Assembly: GCA_036250225.1 (NCBI GenBank)
Contig: JAPZLL010000038.1
Coordinates: forward strand, 289,092-353,091
DNA: 64,000 bases
Reading direction: 5' to 3'
Source: Cercophora sp. LCS_1
Taxonomy: Eukaryota; Ascomycota; Sordariomycetes; Sordariales; Lasiosphaeriaceae
Below the pieces are notes generated by a model. The model did no database searches. It saw only the letters and a program-made list of their open reading frames with translations, and had not been told where the DNA came from. Shown here piece after piece: positions 34,790 to 46,108 of this stretch (position 1 is the stretch's first letter; each line of letters opens with the position of its first letter). The translations under genes were made by a program, and so were the position numbers.

Positions 34790-35495
34790 ATGCCCACCCC
34801 AAACACAAACACAAACACCACTCCCGAAACCACCACCCTCTTCCGCACCACCACCCCTTACAAGCTCCCCACCCTCCTCATGATAACAACAGCCTTTCTC
34901 CTCCTCACCACTGTCACGGCCGCCAACCCCGCTCCTTTTCCGCCCGGGACACCATGCCCGACCGAAGGGCAATGGAACTGGCAAGTCCCCCTTCCATGTC
35001 TCCCGTTCCCTGTCTCTCCAAGCATCGCTCTCCAAGCTTCTGTCTCTCCCCCAGGATTCCCTTTCCCTTTTCCATCCCAAAACCATAAACTAACACTTAT
35101 AAAGTATGATAACCTCCTTCCAACGCTGCGCCTCAGGCCACTGGTCAACCCCCATGGCGTGCGCAGCCGGTACAGTCTGCGCACCAGCAGGCGTCTCCCT
35201 CAATTTTGAGATCCAGCACGCACCTGGCTCGCCCGCTAGTGGCACTGCCAGTGGAGAGGCGGATGGATCATACGATGCATCTGGGTCGGATTCGGGTTCT
35301 GGATCTGGATCTGGATCTGGGCTGACGGGACCGGGCGGGCCTACGTCGGCTGGGAATGATAACGGCTGGGGACCGGGACAGGGCGGGGATGGAAACCCCT
35401 GGCGGGCTGGGGGCGTGAGGGTTGGTGTGGATGGGGTCTGTAAGATGTTGGGTGTTGTGGTTGGGGCTGTTATTGTTGCTGGTGGGTTGTTTTAG
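34790..35495 (+). CDS. Secreted CBM19-like chitin-binding protein, probably GPI-anchored
   Basis: Two exons, 34790-34980 and 35105-35495, joined by an apparent GC-AG intron (CTG|GCAAGT, branch ACTAAC, acceptor AAAG); 193 residues from the first ATG. The second ATG at 34880 gives a neater signal peptide (MITTAFLLLTTVTAA) and may be the true start. The mature part has a Cys-rich module of about 45 residues: GTPCPTEGQWNC, MITSFQRCASGHWS, ACAAGTVCAP, matching the pattern of CBM19-type chitin-binding modules. A Ser/Gly-rich linker (DSGSGSGSGSG) and a hydrophobic end (LGVVVGAVIVAGGLF) preceded by small residues suggest a GPI signal. A role in binding wall chitin is inferred from the motif; substrate binding is not shown. 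Confidence 0.7.
34981..35104 (+). other. GC-AG intron in the CBM19-like gene
   Basis: This 124-nt intron starts GCAAGT (preceded by CTG) and ends ACTAACACTTATAAAG. Reading phase 2 on both sides gives an extra Cys at the join (QWN-C-MITS), which fits the Cys pattern of the module. The nearby GT (GTCCCC) gives the wrong phase. Confidence 0.7.
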
Positions 35496-35804
35496 ATAAC
35501 GGGAGGTTATGAGGCGTCGAGTTAGTTTTGTAGGTTGGTTGTGATGTATGTTGTTCTATTGTAATTTGCGCATTGTCTGAGTGGTCGGTCTTCAGCGATT
35601 AATCTCCTCAGTTGTCTGACTACTCTGAGTGCGGTCTGAACGTTGGATAACAAAATTATATAAAAAACCAAGAGTCCACTCCGTGATGCTCGCTATGACA
35701 GAAGTACAAGAGATATAAAACTGGAAATCACAAGGCCTCATTCTCACTCTATTAACTCCTGCAATGGTGGTATTGCGCTAGTGACTTTTCCCAGTCATTC
35801 ATTG
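35496..35804. other. Convergent intergenic spacer
   Basis: This 309-nt spacer separates convergent stop codons of the CBM19-like gene and VPS9. It is AT-rich around 35640-35720 and should hold both 3' ends. Confidence 0.45.
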
Positions 35805-38307
35805 TCATGCTGATAATGCGAGACAAGCATCAACAGCGAGTCCGACCCTGCGTGTGTTAGTTTATGAAGATGGCATCCTCACGGAAGAAACTCACCTCCC
35901 CTCTTTCTGGTAGACCACGTCACTGATGATGTCCCTATCTAGATCAGGGAACATGCCTGCCAACGTTTCGACAACATTGGCATGTTCTGCCCGTGATAAT
36001 CTCTGAGCCTCAGCCACTTCGGCACTCGCTTGCCTTGCCGCTGCCTCCTCGGCTGATAATTGCTGCCGGTTGTTCAGGTCTCGATCGCCGCGTTCTGGCT
36101 GCGGCGTACGTGCTGGACTTGCCACGCTCGGCCCAGCAGATGCCTCCTCGGAAAATATGCGACCGATGGTGCTCAGGGGCTTCTGGATGGTCCGGAGGAG
36201 TCCAGTGATGGCGGCTTTCTCGTCGTTCCCGCTGTACTCGCCGCTGTCTCGGCCCTCATTCGAGGAAGTTGACCGGCGAGGGGATGCGGGGCGGAGCGTG
36301 TCACCTTCGAAGGACCTTCGCGTGGGCGAAGTTGAAGAATCACCGACGGTTGGAGGGCGGAGAGCCGACTTCTTTTCAGACTGGGGCGGTGGGGGTGGCG
36401 GAGATTCCGAGAGATGCTTTTCAGCAATGGCAGATACGGCAGCCTCGACGTTCTTCTCAAACTCTTCATCGGTAATGGTGAGAGTTGTCCTATCCATGTT
36501 CTCGATGAACTGAATCGCCCCCATCTAATCGACCGGTAAGCACCCATCGCAACACACAGCACGAGCGAGGGGAGCATACCAAAGAAGAAAGATAGTAGCC
36601 GGCTTCACCACCAAGCTTGTCCTGATTTCGGAACCTGAGGATGTACTGAACGTTCGACACCAAGTGCTCGGGGTTGGCATGCAAAACGACATAGATGAGC
36701 ATGGGCATAAAGGAATCGGCCGACGAGTCAGATTTGTTGTGTTTGAGCAACCCTAAACATGTTGGTTAGTGGGCCCTTAACCTTGACGGGAAGTCGACGT
36801 ACCAAAGATGACCTTGCAACAATTAAGGACGCATATTATCTTGTCTCTTGGGGCTCTGTATGACTTGATCTTGAGGAGTTCTGGAACCGTTAGCGGCTTC
36901 AAGAGAGCTCCGTTTGGTTGACTGACCTTGTTGAGCAAGCTTCAAGAAACGCTTCCCGCTATCGCTCACTGGAGGAATGTCCAAATGGTCTTCCCTGACC
37001 CAGCTGTAAATGTTGATCTTTTGGGCCAGGATCTCATCACGCTCGACGTCCTCTTGGTGCTGCCCTCGCCGCCCTGGGCCCATGGGACGCTCGCCACCAC
37101 GCTTCTTAGGCTTGGCTCCCGGTATTGGCTGGGGCGTGGGGATCGCCGGCGAGAATGTTTGGGTGTAAAGCCTGTTCATGACTAACTTCTCCATGCCCTC
37201 TCGAGCGTTGTCAAACTCAGCATCCGACACGTCTCGCCAGACCTCACACTGTGCCATCTTATTGGCGATAAAAGCCAGGAAATCACCAATAATCTTGACC
37301 TGCTCATGGACCATCCATTGCCGCTTGCCAAACTCAGAGAGGAAAGACTTAAGGTACCTAGCCACAGGGTCTGCTTTTTTGTTCCGCAGTTGTTCCAAAA
37401 AGCGATGGAAGTCAAAAGGCAGCGAAGGTTCGGGTTCAGGCTCTGGCGGAGGGGGTCGGTGAAGCGAGACTGTAGGGGAGAGCGGGGAGTCTGTGATACT
37501 TTGCAGACTTTCCTGGGATCGTGCAGCCGGGTAGGGGTAGACCGCGTCATCCTTGGGGGGCACTGGGGGTGCCTGCTCCTCACTCTCCTTTCCCTTGTGG
37601 CGGATGCTTGCCGGCGACGAACTCGACACCCGGAGGTCTTGAAGCTGCTGCGCGATGCTTGGGGCGAGGGGCTCAAGGCTCGATTTCCGGGGCGGGTGTT
37701 GCAACGGGCTCCCCAGCATTGGCGATGCCATCTCTAACCTCGGACTCATGACTTCCTCAGCGCCGGGGCCACCCCCATCCTCGCTGAACTGTTCCATAAT
37801 ACTTTGGATCTCTGACCTTGATCCGGGTTCTTGTTCATCCTCGCTGGCGTATCGCTTCTCATCGTACGCAGCATCCGAACGAGTTGGTGAGGGCTCTGCG
37901 GAGCTGGCGCCGTGTCTTGATCGATGGGCAGCGCTTGACGGCGCACGGGATGGAGGCTGTGAAGTTGTTGGGGTGGGCGGCGTGGGGTCGACATAAGTTG
38001 TGGACTCGATCGTGAGGTATTGCGTCGAGGTGGTTGTGGTGGGAGATGTTGTCGGTTTCAGCGTCGCAACAGAGGAGGACATCAGGTCGACTTCGTCTGA
38101 AGGCTTGGGATGGCTACGATCGAGAGATGATATTATCCCAAGCCCCTCCGGCTGTGTCTCGCTTGATGCACCATCACGGAGATCGAGAAGATCCTCCTCG
38201 CCCGGACTGGGAGACTGGGCCATGACTGACCCGGCAGCTGAAGGGACTAGCCCTTTATTCTCCGGAGCGAGGGCATCGGGATCGTCTGTCTGGTCGGGGG
38301 GAGACAT
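35805..38307 (-). CDS. VPS9: Rab5 guanine nucleotide exchange factor, VPS9 and CUE domains
   Basis: Five exons, 38307-36927, 36880-36803, 36752-36580, 36524-35896 and 35847-35805, all in phase (GTCAGT, GTACGT, GTATGC, GTGAGT donors; CTAAC-type branches on most), encode 767 residues. The first 295 residues are disordered (Ser/Pro/Thr). The VPS9 domain spans about 300-550: DFHRFLEQLRNKKADPVARYL, FIANKMAQCEVW, then DSFMPMLIYVVLHANPEHL with the conserved Asp, and YYLSSLMGAIQFIENMD. A CUE domain ends the protein (VVETLAGMFPDLDRDIISDVVYQKEGR plus a 14-codon last exon ending in VDACLALSA). The yeast protein activates the Rab5 homologue Vps21 on endosomes and binds ubiquitin through CUE. The frame is open upstream to 38553 without an ATG, so a further 5' exon cannot be excluded. 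Confidence 0.92.
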
Positions 38308-38982
38308 GCAAGGAAACAGGGCGACAACCGTCCTTCGAGAGTGTGGTAAGTTGAAGGGCCGCGGGGACGTTAGGGCCGAGCTCTGACGTCGCACAGTAGA
38401 ATGCTGGTGCTGGGCTGTCGGGCGGGTTGAATCCTCGTCGATGATCTCGTCAGACTTGCAACCGTCGGGATGCTCACGAAAGGTAGGACAAAGGTGGAAG
38501 TCGAGCAGCAGATGTATTAGGCTGGGCCAGCCAGGCTTGTCGGCGCTGTGGTTCTACTGAAGCAAACTGCGGGTTGCCCTGAGCCTGCCGGAAGACAGAA
38601 GACAGCCACGGGCCACACATCGAAGCCGCAGACGCAGATCCCGCCCCGCACTTGGTGGGGTTGACAGCCAAGCTGCCGAACTGCCCAAGCCGAAGAATTC
38701 CCGTGATTTTGCCAAAGCAGTTCACCGCCCGACCCAAACGTGCCAAAGGAGAATGCCTTCTTTTTTCCTGCTTTGGCCGGTTCTAATACTTGCATCGTAA
38801 ATACTTAGGATTTGGTCAACTCAGTTTCTTCCGTTCCCCTTGGTCTAGCTTCCTTCTCCGTTTGCGTTTGGCGTTGGTGGGAGCGAGTGTTGCTGAGTCA
38901 TCAGAGCATCACTGCGCGTCTCATTTCCTCTGCCGGAATGCAGAACCTTGGGCATTTCTTCAACGGTCGAGCTTGAGCCACA
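38308..38982. other. Divergent intergenic region, VPS9 and ASNSD1-like gene
   Basis: About 0.7 kb shared by two divergent starts. On the minus strand the VPS9 frame stays open from 38307 back to a TAG at 38554-38556, with no ATG. No other coding signal is evident. Confidence 0.45.
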
Positions 38983-40824
38983 ATGTGTGGTATTCACGCA
39001 TCGTTGTCTGCGACACCCCATGAGATCTCCCCAAAGCTGAAGCATACTTTGTGCAATCGAGGCCCGGACCATTTGGGACAGGCGCAGCGACGCGTTTGCG
39101 ACAGCTGCGACTCTTGGTTCTTGACATTCACCTCAACGGTTCTTGCTTTACGGGGCGATCACATCACAAACCAGCCACTGGTCCACCCTACAAACCAATC
39201 AGTCCTGTGCTGGAACGGCGAGGCTTGGCGTATCGATGGCTGTCAGGTTGAGGGTAATGATGGAGAGGCCATTTTCGACCGACTCTCCCAGCCAACCGCT
39301 TTGGTTGCGAGACGCGATGCTATTCTCTCCGTTTTTCGAAGCATCGAGGGGCCGTTCGCTTTCGTGTATTACGATCAACTCTCCGAAGCTCTCTACTTTG
39401 GTCGTGACCGGCTTGGTCGCCGCTCGCTCATGAAAAGGCAGGATAGTGCCTCTGGCGACCTCATCCTTTGCAGTGTTGCCGAGTCCCCAGACCCAAGCTG
39501 GACCGAGGTTGAAGCCGACGGGATCTACGCCGTCGATTTGTGCAACTCATCAGATGATCTCCGGGTCTCTCGTCGGCTATCAAAGCATGGATGGCAGGCG
39601 CCAGACCGGCCAGACTTTGTGAGTACTTCCCGTGGCAATGCTTACTCGCTTCGTTGATCAAGGTAGGCCTCTCTTAAACTTACTTCTTCAGGTTTCCAGC
39701 ATCGGCAAGTTCAACAAGTCTCTCTCCTCTTCCGGGTTTGTTCTCGAATCATCTTCCCCTTCGGTGGCTGCCCTGAAGCAGCGGCTGCTTGAATCGCTTC
39801 GGTTACGGGTCCTCAACGTTCCGCAACCTATATCTGTAGACGTTGCCGTGCCCCCGAGAATCGCAGTGCTTTTCTCCGGCGGCTTGGACTGCACCGTGTT
39901 GGCGAGGCTCACTCACGACTTGCTGGAGCCGGATCAAGAGATTGATCTGATCAACGTTGCCTTTGAGAACCCCCGAGTTGTGGCTCAGCTGGAGAAGGAC
40001 ACCAAAGGCAGTCTAGTAGACTTTTACGAAGCATGTCCGGATAGGATCACAGGCCGGAAGTCCTTTGCTGAACTGCTGAACGTCTGCCCGGGGCGTGGCT
40101 TTCGCTTTCTGGCTGTACGTCGAGACCCTCCAACAACTTCGGCACTGCTGACGTGATTACAGGTAAACGTCCCCTATTCCGAGGCTCTGGCGCACCGAAG
40201 TCAAGTTGTCTCGCTGATCTTTCCTCACAACACAGAAATGGATTTATCCATTGCATATGCCCTTTATTTCGCTGCCCGTGGCCAAGGAGCCTCTGACTTT
40301 GCGGATGCCTCAGTAGAACCGTCGGGCTTGAAGTACGTCACGCCGGCGAGGGTGTTGATATCCGGGCTTGGGGCCGACGAACTTTTCGGAGGATATGGGC
40401 GCCACGCAATCGCGTTCTCGCGTCAGGGCTATACCGGTCTTGTGGACGAGCTTTTTCTTGATGTCAGCCGATTGAGCAAGAGGAACCTTGGGCGGGATGA
40501 CCGTGTCATGGCTCACTGGGGCAAGGAAGTCAGATTCCCCTTCCTAGACGAGTGTCTAGTACGGTGGGCTATGGAGATACCGGCTTGGGAGAAGTGTGAC
40601 TTTGACCACGGGGAGGAAATCACAGGTGTCGAGCCTGGGAAACGAGTCTTACGGCTCCTGGCTCTCGAGCTGGGCATGGTTGAAGTTGCAAGGGAGAAAA
40701 AGCGGGCCGTGTGTTCACTTTTCCGGCTGCGAGTTGAGATGCTGACATGCGATAGATCCAATTTGGTGCTAGGACGGCCAAGATGGAAAGTGGGCATGTC
40801 AAAGGCACAGCTGTCATTTCTTGA
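38983..40824 (+). CDS. Asparagine synthetase domain-containing protein (ASNSD1/YML096W-like)
   Basis: Four exons, 38983-39618, 39692-40114, 40163-40708 and 40756-40824, in phase with GT(GAGT/ACGT/GTGT)...AG introns, encode 557 residues. The N-terminal class II glutamine amidotransferase domain begins MCGIHASL, so the nucleophile would be Cys2; RGPDHLGQ and NGEAWRIDG are other conserved elements. The C-terminal synthetase-like domain has the pyrophosphate loop FSGGLDCT near residue 285 and ISGLGADELFGGY, then FLDECLVRWAMEIP. The last exon supplies IQFGARTAKMESG, a typical family ending. The order matches human ASNSD1 and yeast YML096W, whose biochemical reaction is not settled, rather than true asparagine synthetase (P-loop SGGLDSS). 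The active site residues look intact. Confidence 0.92.
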
Positions 40825-42241
40825 CGCAGGTGGGACAGTCAGCGGGGCTCAGCAACCCCTCGAACAAGCGCGTCTCGCGGTGATGATATTCACAGATACT
40901 TCTGGAGTCTCGGTCTCGACCACGAGGGCCCGGGCGCAAATGTGGTTTTTACGGTTCGCAGGAGTCGTCGAAGCCCTCTTGCCGCTCTGGCGCTTCTCTG
41001 CGTCGTTCTTTCGACAATGAAGTCAAAAGGCAGATCTGAGCTAGACTGCGCTGTTCGAATCGAAATCGGAGCTTGGCTTTGGATCAGACATATATATTTG
41101 GGCACCGATCTAAATTTGATGATGCAGCCGCTGAGGTTTTCACATGACGTGCAGTCGATTCTACCGTGCGCTGTAAGTGGAAACAGCGCTTCGATATTTA
41201 CCCCAGTTTTGCTTCCCCGGATAAGCAGCCGACGTTTGAGGGGCTGGCCTAGCACGTGCGCAGGATCAACCGGCCGGGAGTCGTGTCTCGGATAGCTGCT
41301 GGGGTCGCTCCTGAAGGCCGATCGCTGCCAAGGGCAATCCGGGGAATTCTTTCGTTGCTCCACGCACCGTTCACTGGCGACGCCGTACTTGTAGGCCGGC
41401 GATCGGCGCGCAGGAAGTTGCAATCTCACGAGCTTCGAGAATTTGCCTGGTCAAGCGAAATGGGCCCTGCCAAGACACCTCCGCCCCCATGCTCCCGCTT
41501 GCTAACCGAAGCCGAACCGTTTTCTTCTCAACGGCATTCCAGGGGTCAGCTGCTGGCTCTTTTTGGGTCGTGACCGGGGGGGCCCACACAGGGGCAAGCA
41601 TCGTGCCTTGAATGGCGCAACGAGGAGCTTGGACAGCCCCTCTGAGCCCCTGCAGAATCGGCCCTTGGTGTGGTATCCTATTTACCCATTGAACCTCGGA
41701 GCGCTTGATAGGCTGGCAGATAGTGCCTAGCTTGGAAGGCATGTCCGACAATATACTAGGTAAAATGGGTTGCCCCCTCCCCGTATACGATGGAACCTGG
41801 AGACGAGACCTTCGTTTCTGGTGCCGTTTCTCCTGGCAGCCGGGTTTTTGTTCTTCGTTTTGCATCATTCGTTTCGCGCCGAAGTTGTCGATCTCGCTCC
41901 GTCCACACAAACAAACGTCCATGTTGGACATCCGTGTTGCCCGTCCTTCGTTTCATATCGCCAACTCGAAAAGGCACATATCAACATTTCTAGCCCCTCC
42001 GTATCGCTAGCGGGTCCTTCGACCATCCCCTCCTTTTTACGCCATCCGCTGGACTAGGTGTGTGCCGCACACGAACGAGACACGACTCGATTGAAGGAGG
42101 TGGCGCCGGCAGCTCAACTCCACGCAGATGCTTGACGCCTCAAGATAACTGGCCGGCCAGCCCGCAAGGACACGATTCCATCGACTGGAGTGATTTTTGA
42201 ACTTTGAGAAACGACCGAACACACGAAAAATCACAGACAAC
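40825..42241. other. Intergenic region
   Basis: About 1.4 kb between two plus-strand genes. A 186-codon open frame on the minus strand (41371-41931) is not supported by any motif. No repeat or RNA gene was seen. Confidence 0.45.
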
Positions 42242-43418
42242 ATGGCGGACCACCCGACAGTACGCATAGAGGCTCCCGCAGCCACACCTACCACGCCGAG
42301 ATCGGTAGCAAGCAGGCCGACGCTCCCACGACGACAGTCACGATTCACGGAGGATATGACCGAGGACCACACGCCGGCTCATTCCGTATACGAGCATGAA
42401 GCATCACCCAGTTTTGTCACGACTTCGGCGAGAGGGGGGTACAGCTCCAGCACGACGACAGTCCCCGTCGATACCCGGGAATACCGACCAGTAGAGCTCA
42501 TTACCAGGGGCATGAACGGATGCACGCACGGGGCGGCATGTGTGATTCTCGTTGCCGTCATGACCGAGTTTCTAAGCCAGTGGGAGGGTTTCTGGATCAA
42601 GCAAATAAGGCAAGTTGCTTGAAGAGGTATTATGACGACGTGGCTAACACTCATGGTGAAGTGAACAAGCCGTGGCGCTCTTAGTGTTTCTGGGAATGGA
42701 CACACTCCTGGACATCTACTCACTCATACGTCTTCACTCGCCATGGCCAGCATGGGCCCTTTTCATTCGTTTGGTAAACGGGGTGGTCTACATTGCCATG
42801 TTCATGGTATACGTCGCCCACGGGCGAGTTTTCCCCTCAGGATTCACCTTTTGGGCCATGTCGCCGGGGTTCGCAGGCCCGATTGTGTACATGTTCCTGT
42901 GGCTTCTCGGGTGCGTCATGACTTCCTTTTCTTATCTGGCCTCGACTAACGTTATAAACAGCCTTTGGAACCTCTGCCACGCCGCCTTCCGCCGCCACCG
43001 CCTCGGGAAAGGCTTGCGGGCCTACCTATCCTGGGCTAAACCCGAACTACCATCAAGCAGAGGTCAACTACCCACGAGCGAATCCTCACGTCGACCCCCA
43101 CAAAGTTCCCTGTGGAGACGCTGGATCCGAGTTGGTGACCACGACTCCAACTCCCCGATCGATATCGAAGTCAACGCGCGAAGCATAAGCAGCAGAACAA
43201 CGGTGGCTGCATCACCGCCCATCTCATTGCGGGAACGACCGGCCGATATGAAAAAGCCGGGGTACCTAGCCACTACACGAACAGTATCAACCCACAGCCA
43301 CAACTCCAAGGCAGAGGAAAGGGGTATCAGTAAGTTCGAAAAACTGCGGGAGGGGGGTCGTGAAAAGGACAAGGAGCTGGAAGGTGGGCTGTCACCACCA
43401 CGGCCCGTCAAATTCTGA
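42242..43418 (+). CDS. Multi-pass fungal membrane protein, unknown function
   Basis: Three exons, 42242-42609, 42662-42910 and 42962-43418, encode 357 residues. Intron 1 appears to be GC-AG (ATAAG|GCAAGT, CTAAC branch, GAAG acceptor). Intron 2 (GGGTGCGT to ACTAAC...AACAG) is 51 nt, so retention would only add 17 residues. The N-terminal 85 residues are polar and disordered. Four membrane segments follow: GAACVILVAVMTEFLSQW, VALLVFLGMDTLLDIYSLI, ALFIRLVNGVVYIAMFMVYV and GPIVYMFLWLLG. A basic helix (WNLCHAAFRRHRLGKGLRAYL) and a charged, Ser-rich tail of about 130 residues complete it. The N- and C-terminal tails are probably cytosolic. I do not recognise a family name and assign no function. 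Confidence 0.75.
42610..42661 (+). other. GC-AG intron in the multi-pass membrane protein gene
   Basis: This 52-nt intron has donor AAG|GCAAGT, the canonical GC-type sequence, a GGCTAACAC branch and acceptor GTGAAG. Phase 2 joins KQI-S-EQAVALL. Using the GT four bases downstream breaks the frame. Confidence 0.7.
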
Positions 43419-44911
43419 TAGGCTAGGGATATTCAATTTGTAAAAATGGATGCATTATAGCGATTCATATTTGGATGTAATTACTGATACCCATGGTTTA
43501 ATGTGTATAATTAGGAGTTGTGGTTGGCATGGGAAGGCAAGATTGTCCGGTCAGTTGAGTTGGAGGTGCCATCAAGTTTGGCTGGCGGGTGGAGGGGGAC
43601 AGGGACTGGAAAAAAAAACCTAGGTCAAGGTGATGTCTAAAAAGGGGAAGACGATAATACAAGAAACAACATTCAAACCCAATTGACTTGGCAGCGTTTT
43701 GTGTGAGGTGCTGACGTGGGATGGGCGTTGAGAAGTGATAAGTCTATTTACAGACATGGATCAGACGCCACATCTCCTCGGCTTCAAAGCTTCCATTATT
43801 TGCCCCCCCCCCCTTGATTATGGAAAATTCATCGGAATCATTGTGCGAGGGGGGCACAGTACAGGTGTGAAGTAAGACAAAAAGAAACTCCGTACACGGA
43901 GTTGAGCCGGGATCTACTCTACTTAACACAACGACTCCTTCGCAGGGTTCGCTCCCCAGGCGTTCGAGATCAAGCCGTAATCATAGTGAAAACCATGATG
44001 AGACCCGGGAGATCTGCCCGGTAGGAGTGAGTTGGGTGTAGTATTTGTATCAGAGTTGGGACCTTCCATTTCAACGAACCAGAACAGTTCCGACCTGGAT
44101 GGCGCAACGGGTATTCCGCTAGGGCCTATGATGGGTCATGTCTGGGCCGTAGACCTCCTTAGAGGCACTGGGTTCGACTCTCCGAGTTGTAAAAATGAGC
44201 CACTTTTCACCGCCGACCGTCCTCCCCTTGGGGAGTAGAGGCTCGGCGGTGAAATTTTGCTATTTTCCTGTCTTAAAAATCTATAATATATTTTTTTCCC
44301 TTTGGGCAGTCCCTTCTTCATTCAATTTTTGTAATTGAGCGTTATTCTAGTAGTTGGGTGTTCTTTTAAATGGACGTTTGAAGCTGCGGCTGTCACGCAG
44401 GTTGTCATCGGCGCAGCCAACGTGGACCAAGGCTGCCGGCTACATCACGCGGAGTGGGTTGTGATGGTCGTGTGCGGAATTCGGTGTTCTGTAAATCCCC
44501 GCCAGGAAGCACGGTGTCGTTCATTGGGTGATTGATTTCCCCCCTTTTTGCTTCCTTTTTTTCGCATTGCCCTTTCCTTTTTTTTGTTCCCTCACTTCTT
44601 CTTTATTTCTCCTTTTTCGCTTTTATATTTTATCTTCCCCTCCCCTCATCTTTTGGCCCAGCTGTTTATCAGCAAGGGAGATATCTTGAGACAATCAAAT
44701 GTTTCGCCTTTCCGCCCACCTTTAAAGCATGTATAAGAATTGTAAAGTCAATGTCTGCAAAGATTCCATAAAGCCTCTATGAAGAAAAAGGACTCGCCTC
44801 CCAGTATATTCTACCTTAGTCTCCCTTGCTTGTGCGCCTGGCCCCGAACCATAAAAAAAATCTTGATTGCCCTTTGCTTTCACCCAGCATGGTCAATCGA
44901 AACCAGTACAC
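43419..44911. other. Convergent intergenic region with a SINE-like segment
   Basis: About 1.5 kb between convergent stop codons. It holds a C-homopolymer near 43803, a tRNA-like promoter pair and hairpin at 44100-44254 and a T-rich stretch from 44536 to 44660. No coding sequence is seen. Confidence 0.5.
44090..44300 (+). repeat. Candidate tRNA-derived SINE-like element with hairpin
   Basis: An A-box match (TGGCGCAACGG, 44100-44110) and a B-box match (GGTTCGACTCT, 44171-44181) lie 60 nt apart, as in tRNA-derived RNA polymerase III elements, but the segment does not fold as an intact tRNA. Just downstream, the arms TTTCACCGCCGA (44205-44216) and TCGGCGGTGAAA (44243-44254) form a perfect 12-bp inverted repeat with a nested CTCCCC/GGGGAG pair, followed by an AT-rich tail. 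Copy number in the genome is unknown from one window. It could also be a tRNA pseudogene. Confidence 0.35.
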
Positions 44912-46108
44912 TTAGTCGTGGTTTGTATGAGCTGCCCCTTTGTCCGTAAGTTCAATCTCAGGCCCTTTTGGTTCTTCAACCACCGTGGGCTCCCAAAGCT
45001 TTGCGTCACCAAGCCGATCAGCTGTCAGCCCTGCGCTGCCGGGATTCTTCATCCCCGCTTCATTTTGTCTCAGGTATGAGACCTGTCGTAGCCTCTCATG
45101 CTCGTATGGTGTCAAATGAAGCTAGATGGGGATCAGAAACAATACCAACCAGCGGTTTGACTCGTGGCGCATTACTCACATAGATTTCAATCCCAATGGC
45201 ATGAATAGCCAAAGCCAGCCATAGCGCAGCTCCAAACGTCTCGCCAAAGGCTGCGCCGACAGTGGCTGCAGTCTGATCATCGGTCCCGAACTTTGCGGGA
45301 ACCAAAACCTGTTGCTCGGGATTCTGTCCCGTATAAAACGGCTCGCAAGCAGGAAACAAGTCGTGCGTCCTGTTGGCCCCGAGAATAAAGTCGACCTGGG
45401 CACAGGACCTGGCAGCAGAGTAATCACCTGATGAGCCAGCGATGAGGGTCATAACGATGCCGATGATTCTTTGTGTGATGATGCAGGCGGCCTAAACGCA
45501 ACCCAACAATCAGCATTTTGGGTATCTCAGCTACATAGATAGGTAGGTTAGAAACAACTTACATAAAACCAACCTCGCAGCATCCAAGCCCGGTGCTGCT
45601 CAATCTGCAGCCTCTTGACATTGATATACGCCAAGACCATGCACACGGTGAACAAGATGCCCAAGAATCCAACTGAGGTCTGGATATCAAGCCCGCCACC
45701 AAAGGAATGTCGCGTCGCCATGAAAGCACCAGCTGTGCTGGTCATACACAGAAAGAGGATGGCATAGCCATTCATCCGATGAAACAGGAGGGCCTTGTGC
45801 CGGATGGCGGGGACGAACTGGAAGCAGACGAGGAAGGACGCGGGAAGGATGCTGGCCACATGCATGCGGAATCCGATTTCGTAGACGCCCTTGTCCGTGT
45901 ACCAATAACACTCCCCAATGCCGGGATCGCTGCAATACACACCATAATGGTCGATGTACTGCAGACGGGCGAGGACGAACCCCATCATGGCGCCGGCAAA
46001 GATGAAGAAGAGCACGAAGTTGTAGCCCTTGGAGAAGCCGATGGGGTTGTAGACCTTGCGGGCCACGGCGACGAAGCCATTGGCTGGTGGGCGAGTGGAT
46101 TTCACCAT
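44912..46108 (-). CDS. DUF2306-type multi-pass membrane protein
   Basis: Three exons, 46108-45563, 45491-45180 and 45121-44912, joined at TAT|GTAAGT...TTTAG and TAT|GTGAGT...TCTAG in phase, encode 355 residues. The N-terminus is basic (MVKSTRPPANGFVAVARKVYNP). Membrane segments include YNFVLFFIFAGAMMGFVLARL, ASILPASFLVCFQFVP, GYAILFLCMTSTAGAFM, VGFLGILFTVCMVLAYI, IITQRIIGIVMTLIA and a later one (FGAALWLALAIHAIGIEIY). Conserved His residues (RHKALLFHRMNGY, EQHRAWMLRGWFY) match DUF2306 proteins, related in layout to cytochrome b561-like four-helix proteins; a redox role is only a guess. The cytosolic tail (EHERLRQVSYLRQNEAGMKN) fits other fungal members. The gene is divergent from the Zn2Cys6 regulator. 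Confidence 0.85.

Noticed and set aside
41371..41931. 186-codon minus-strand frame between the ASNSD1-like gene and the membrane protein gene
   Set aside because: No motif, no ATG context of note and no family resemblance.
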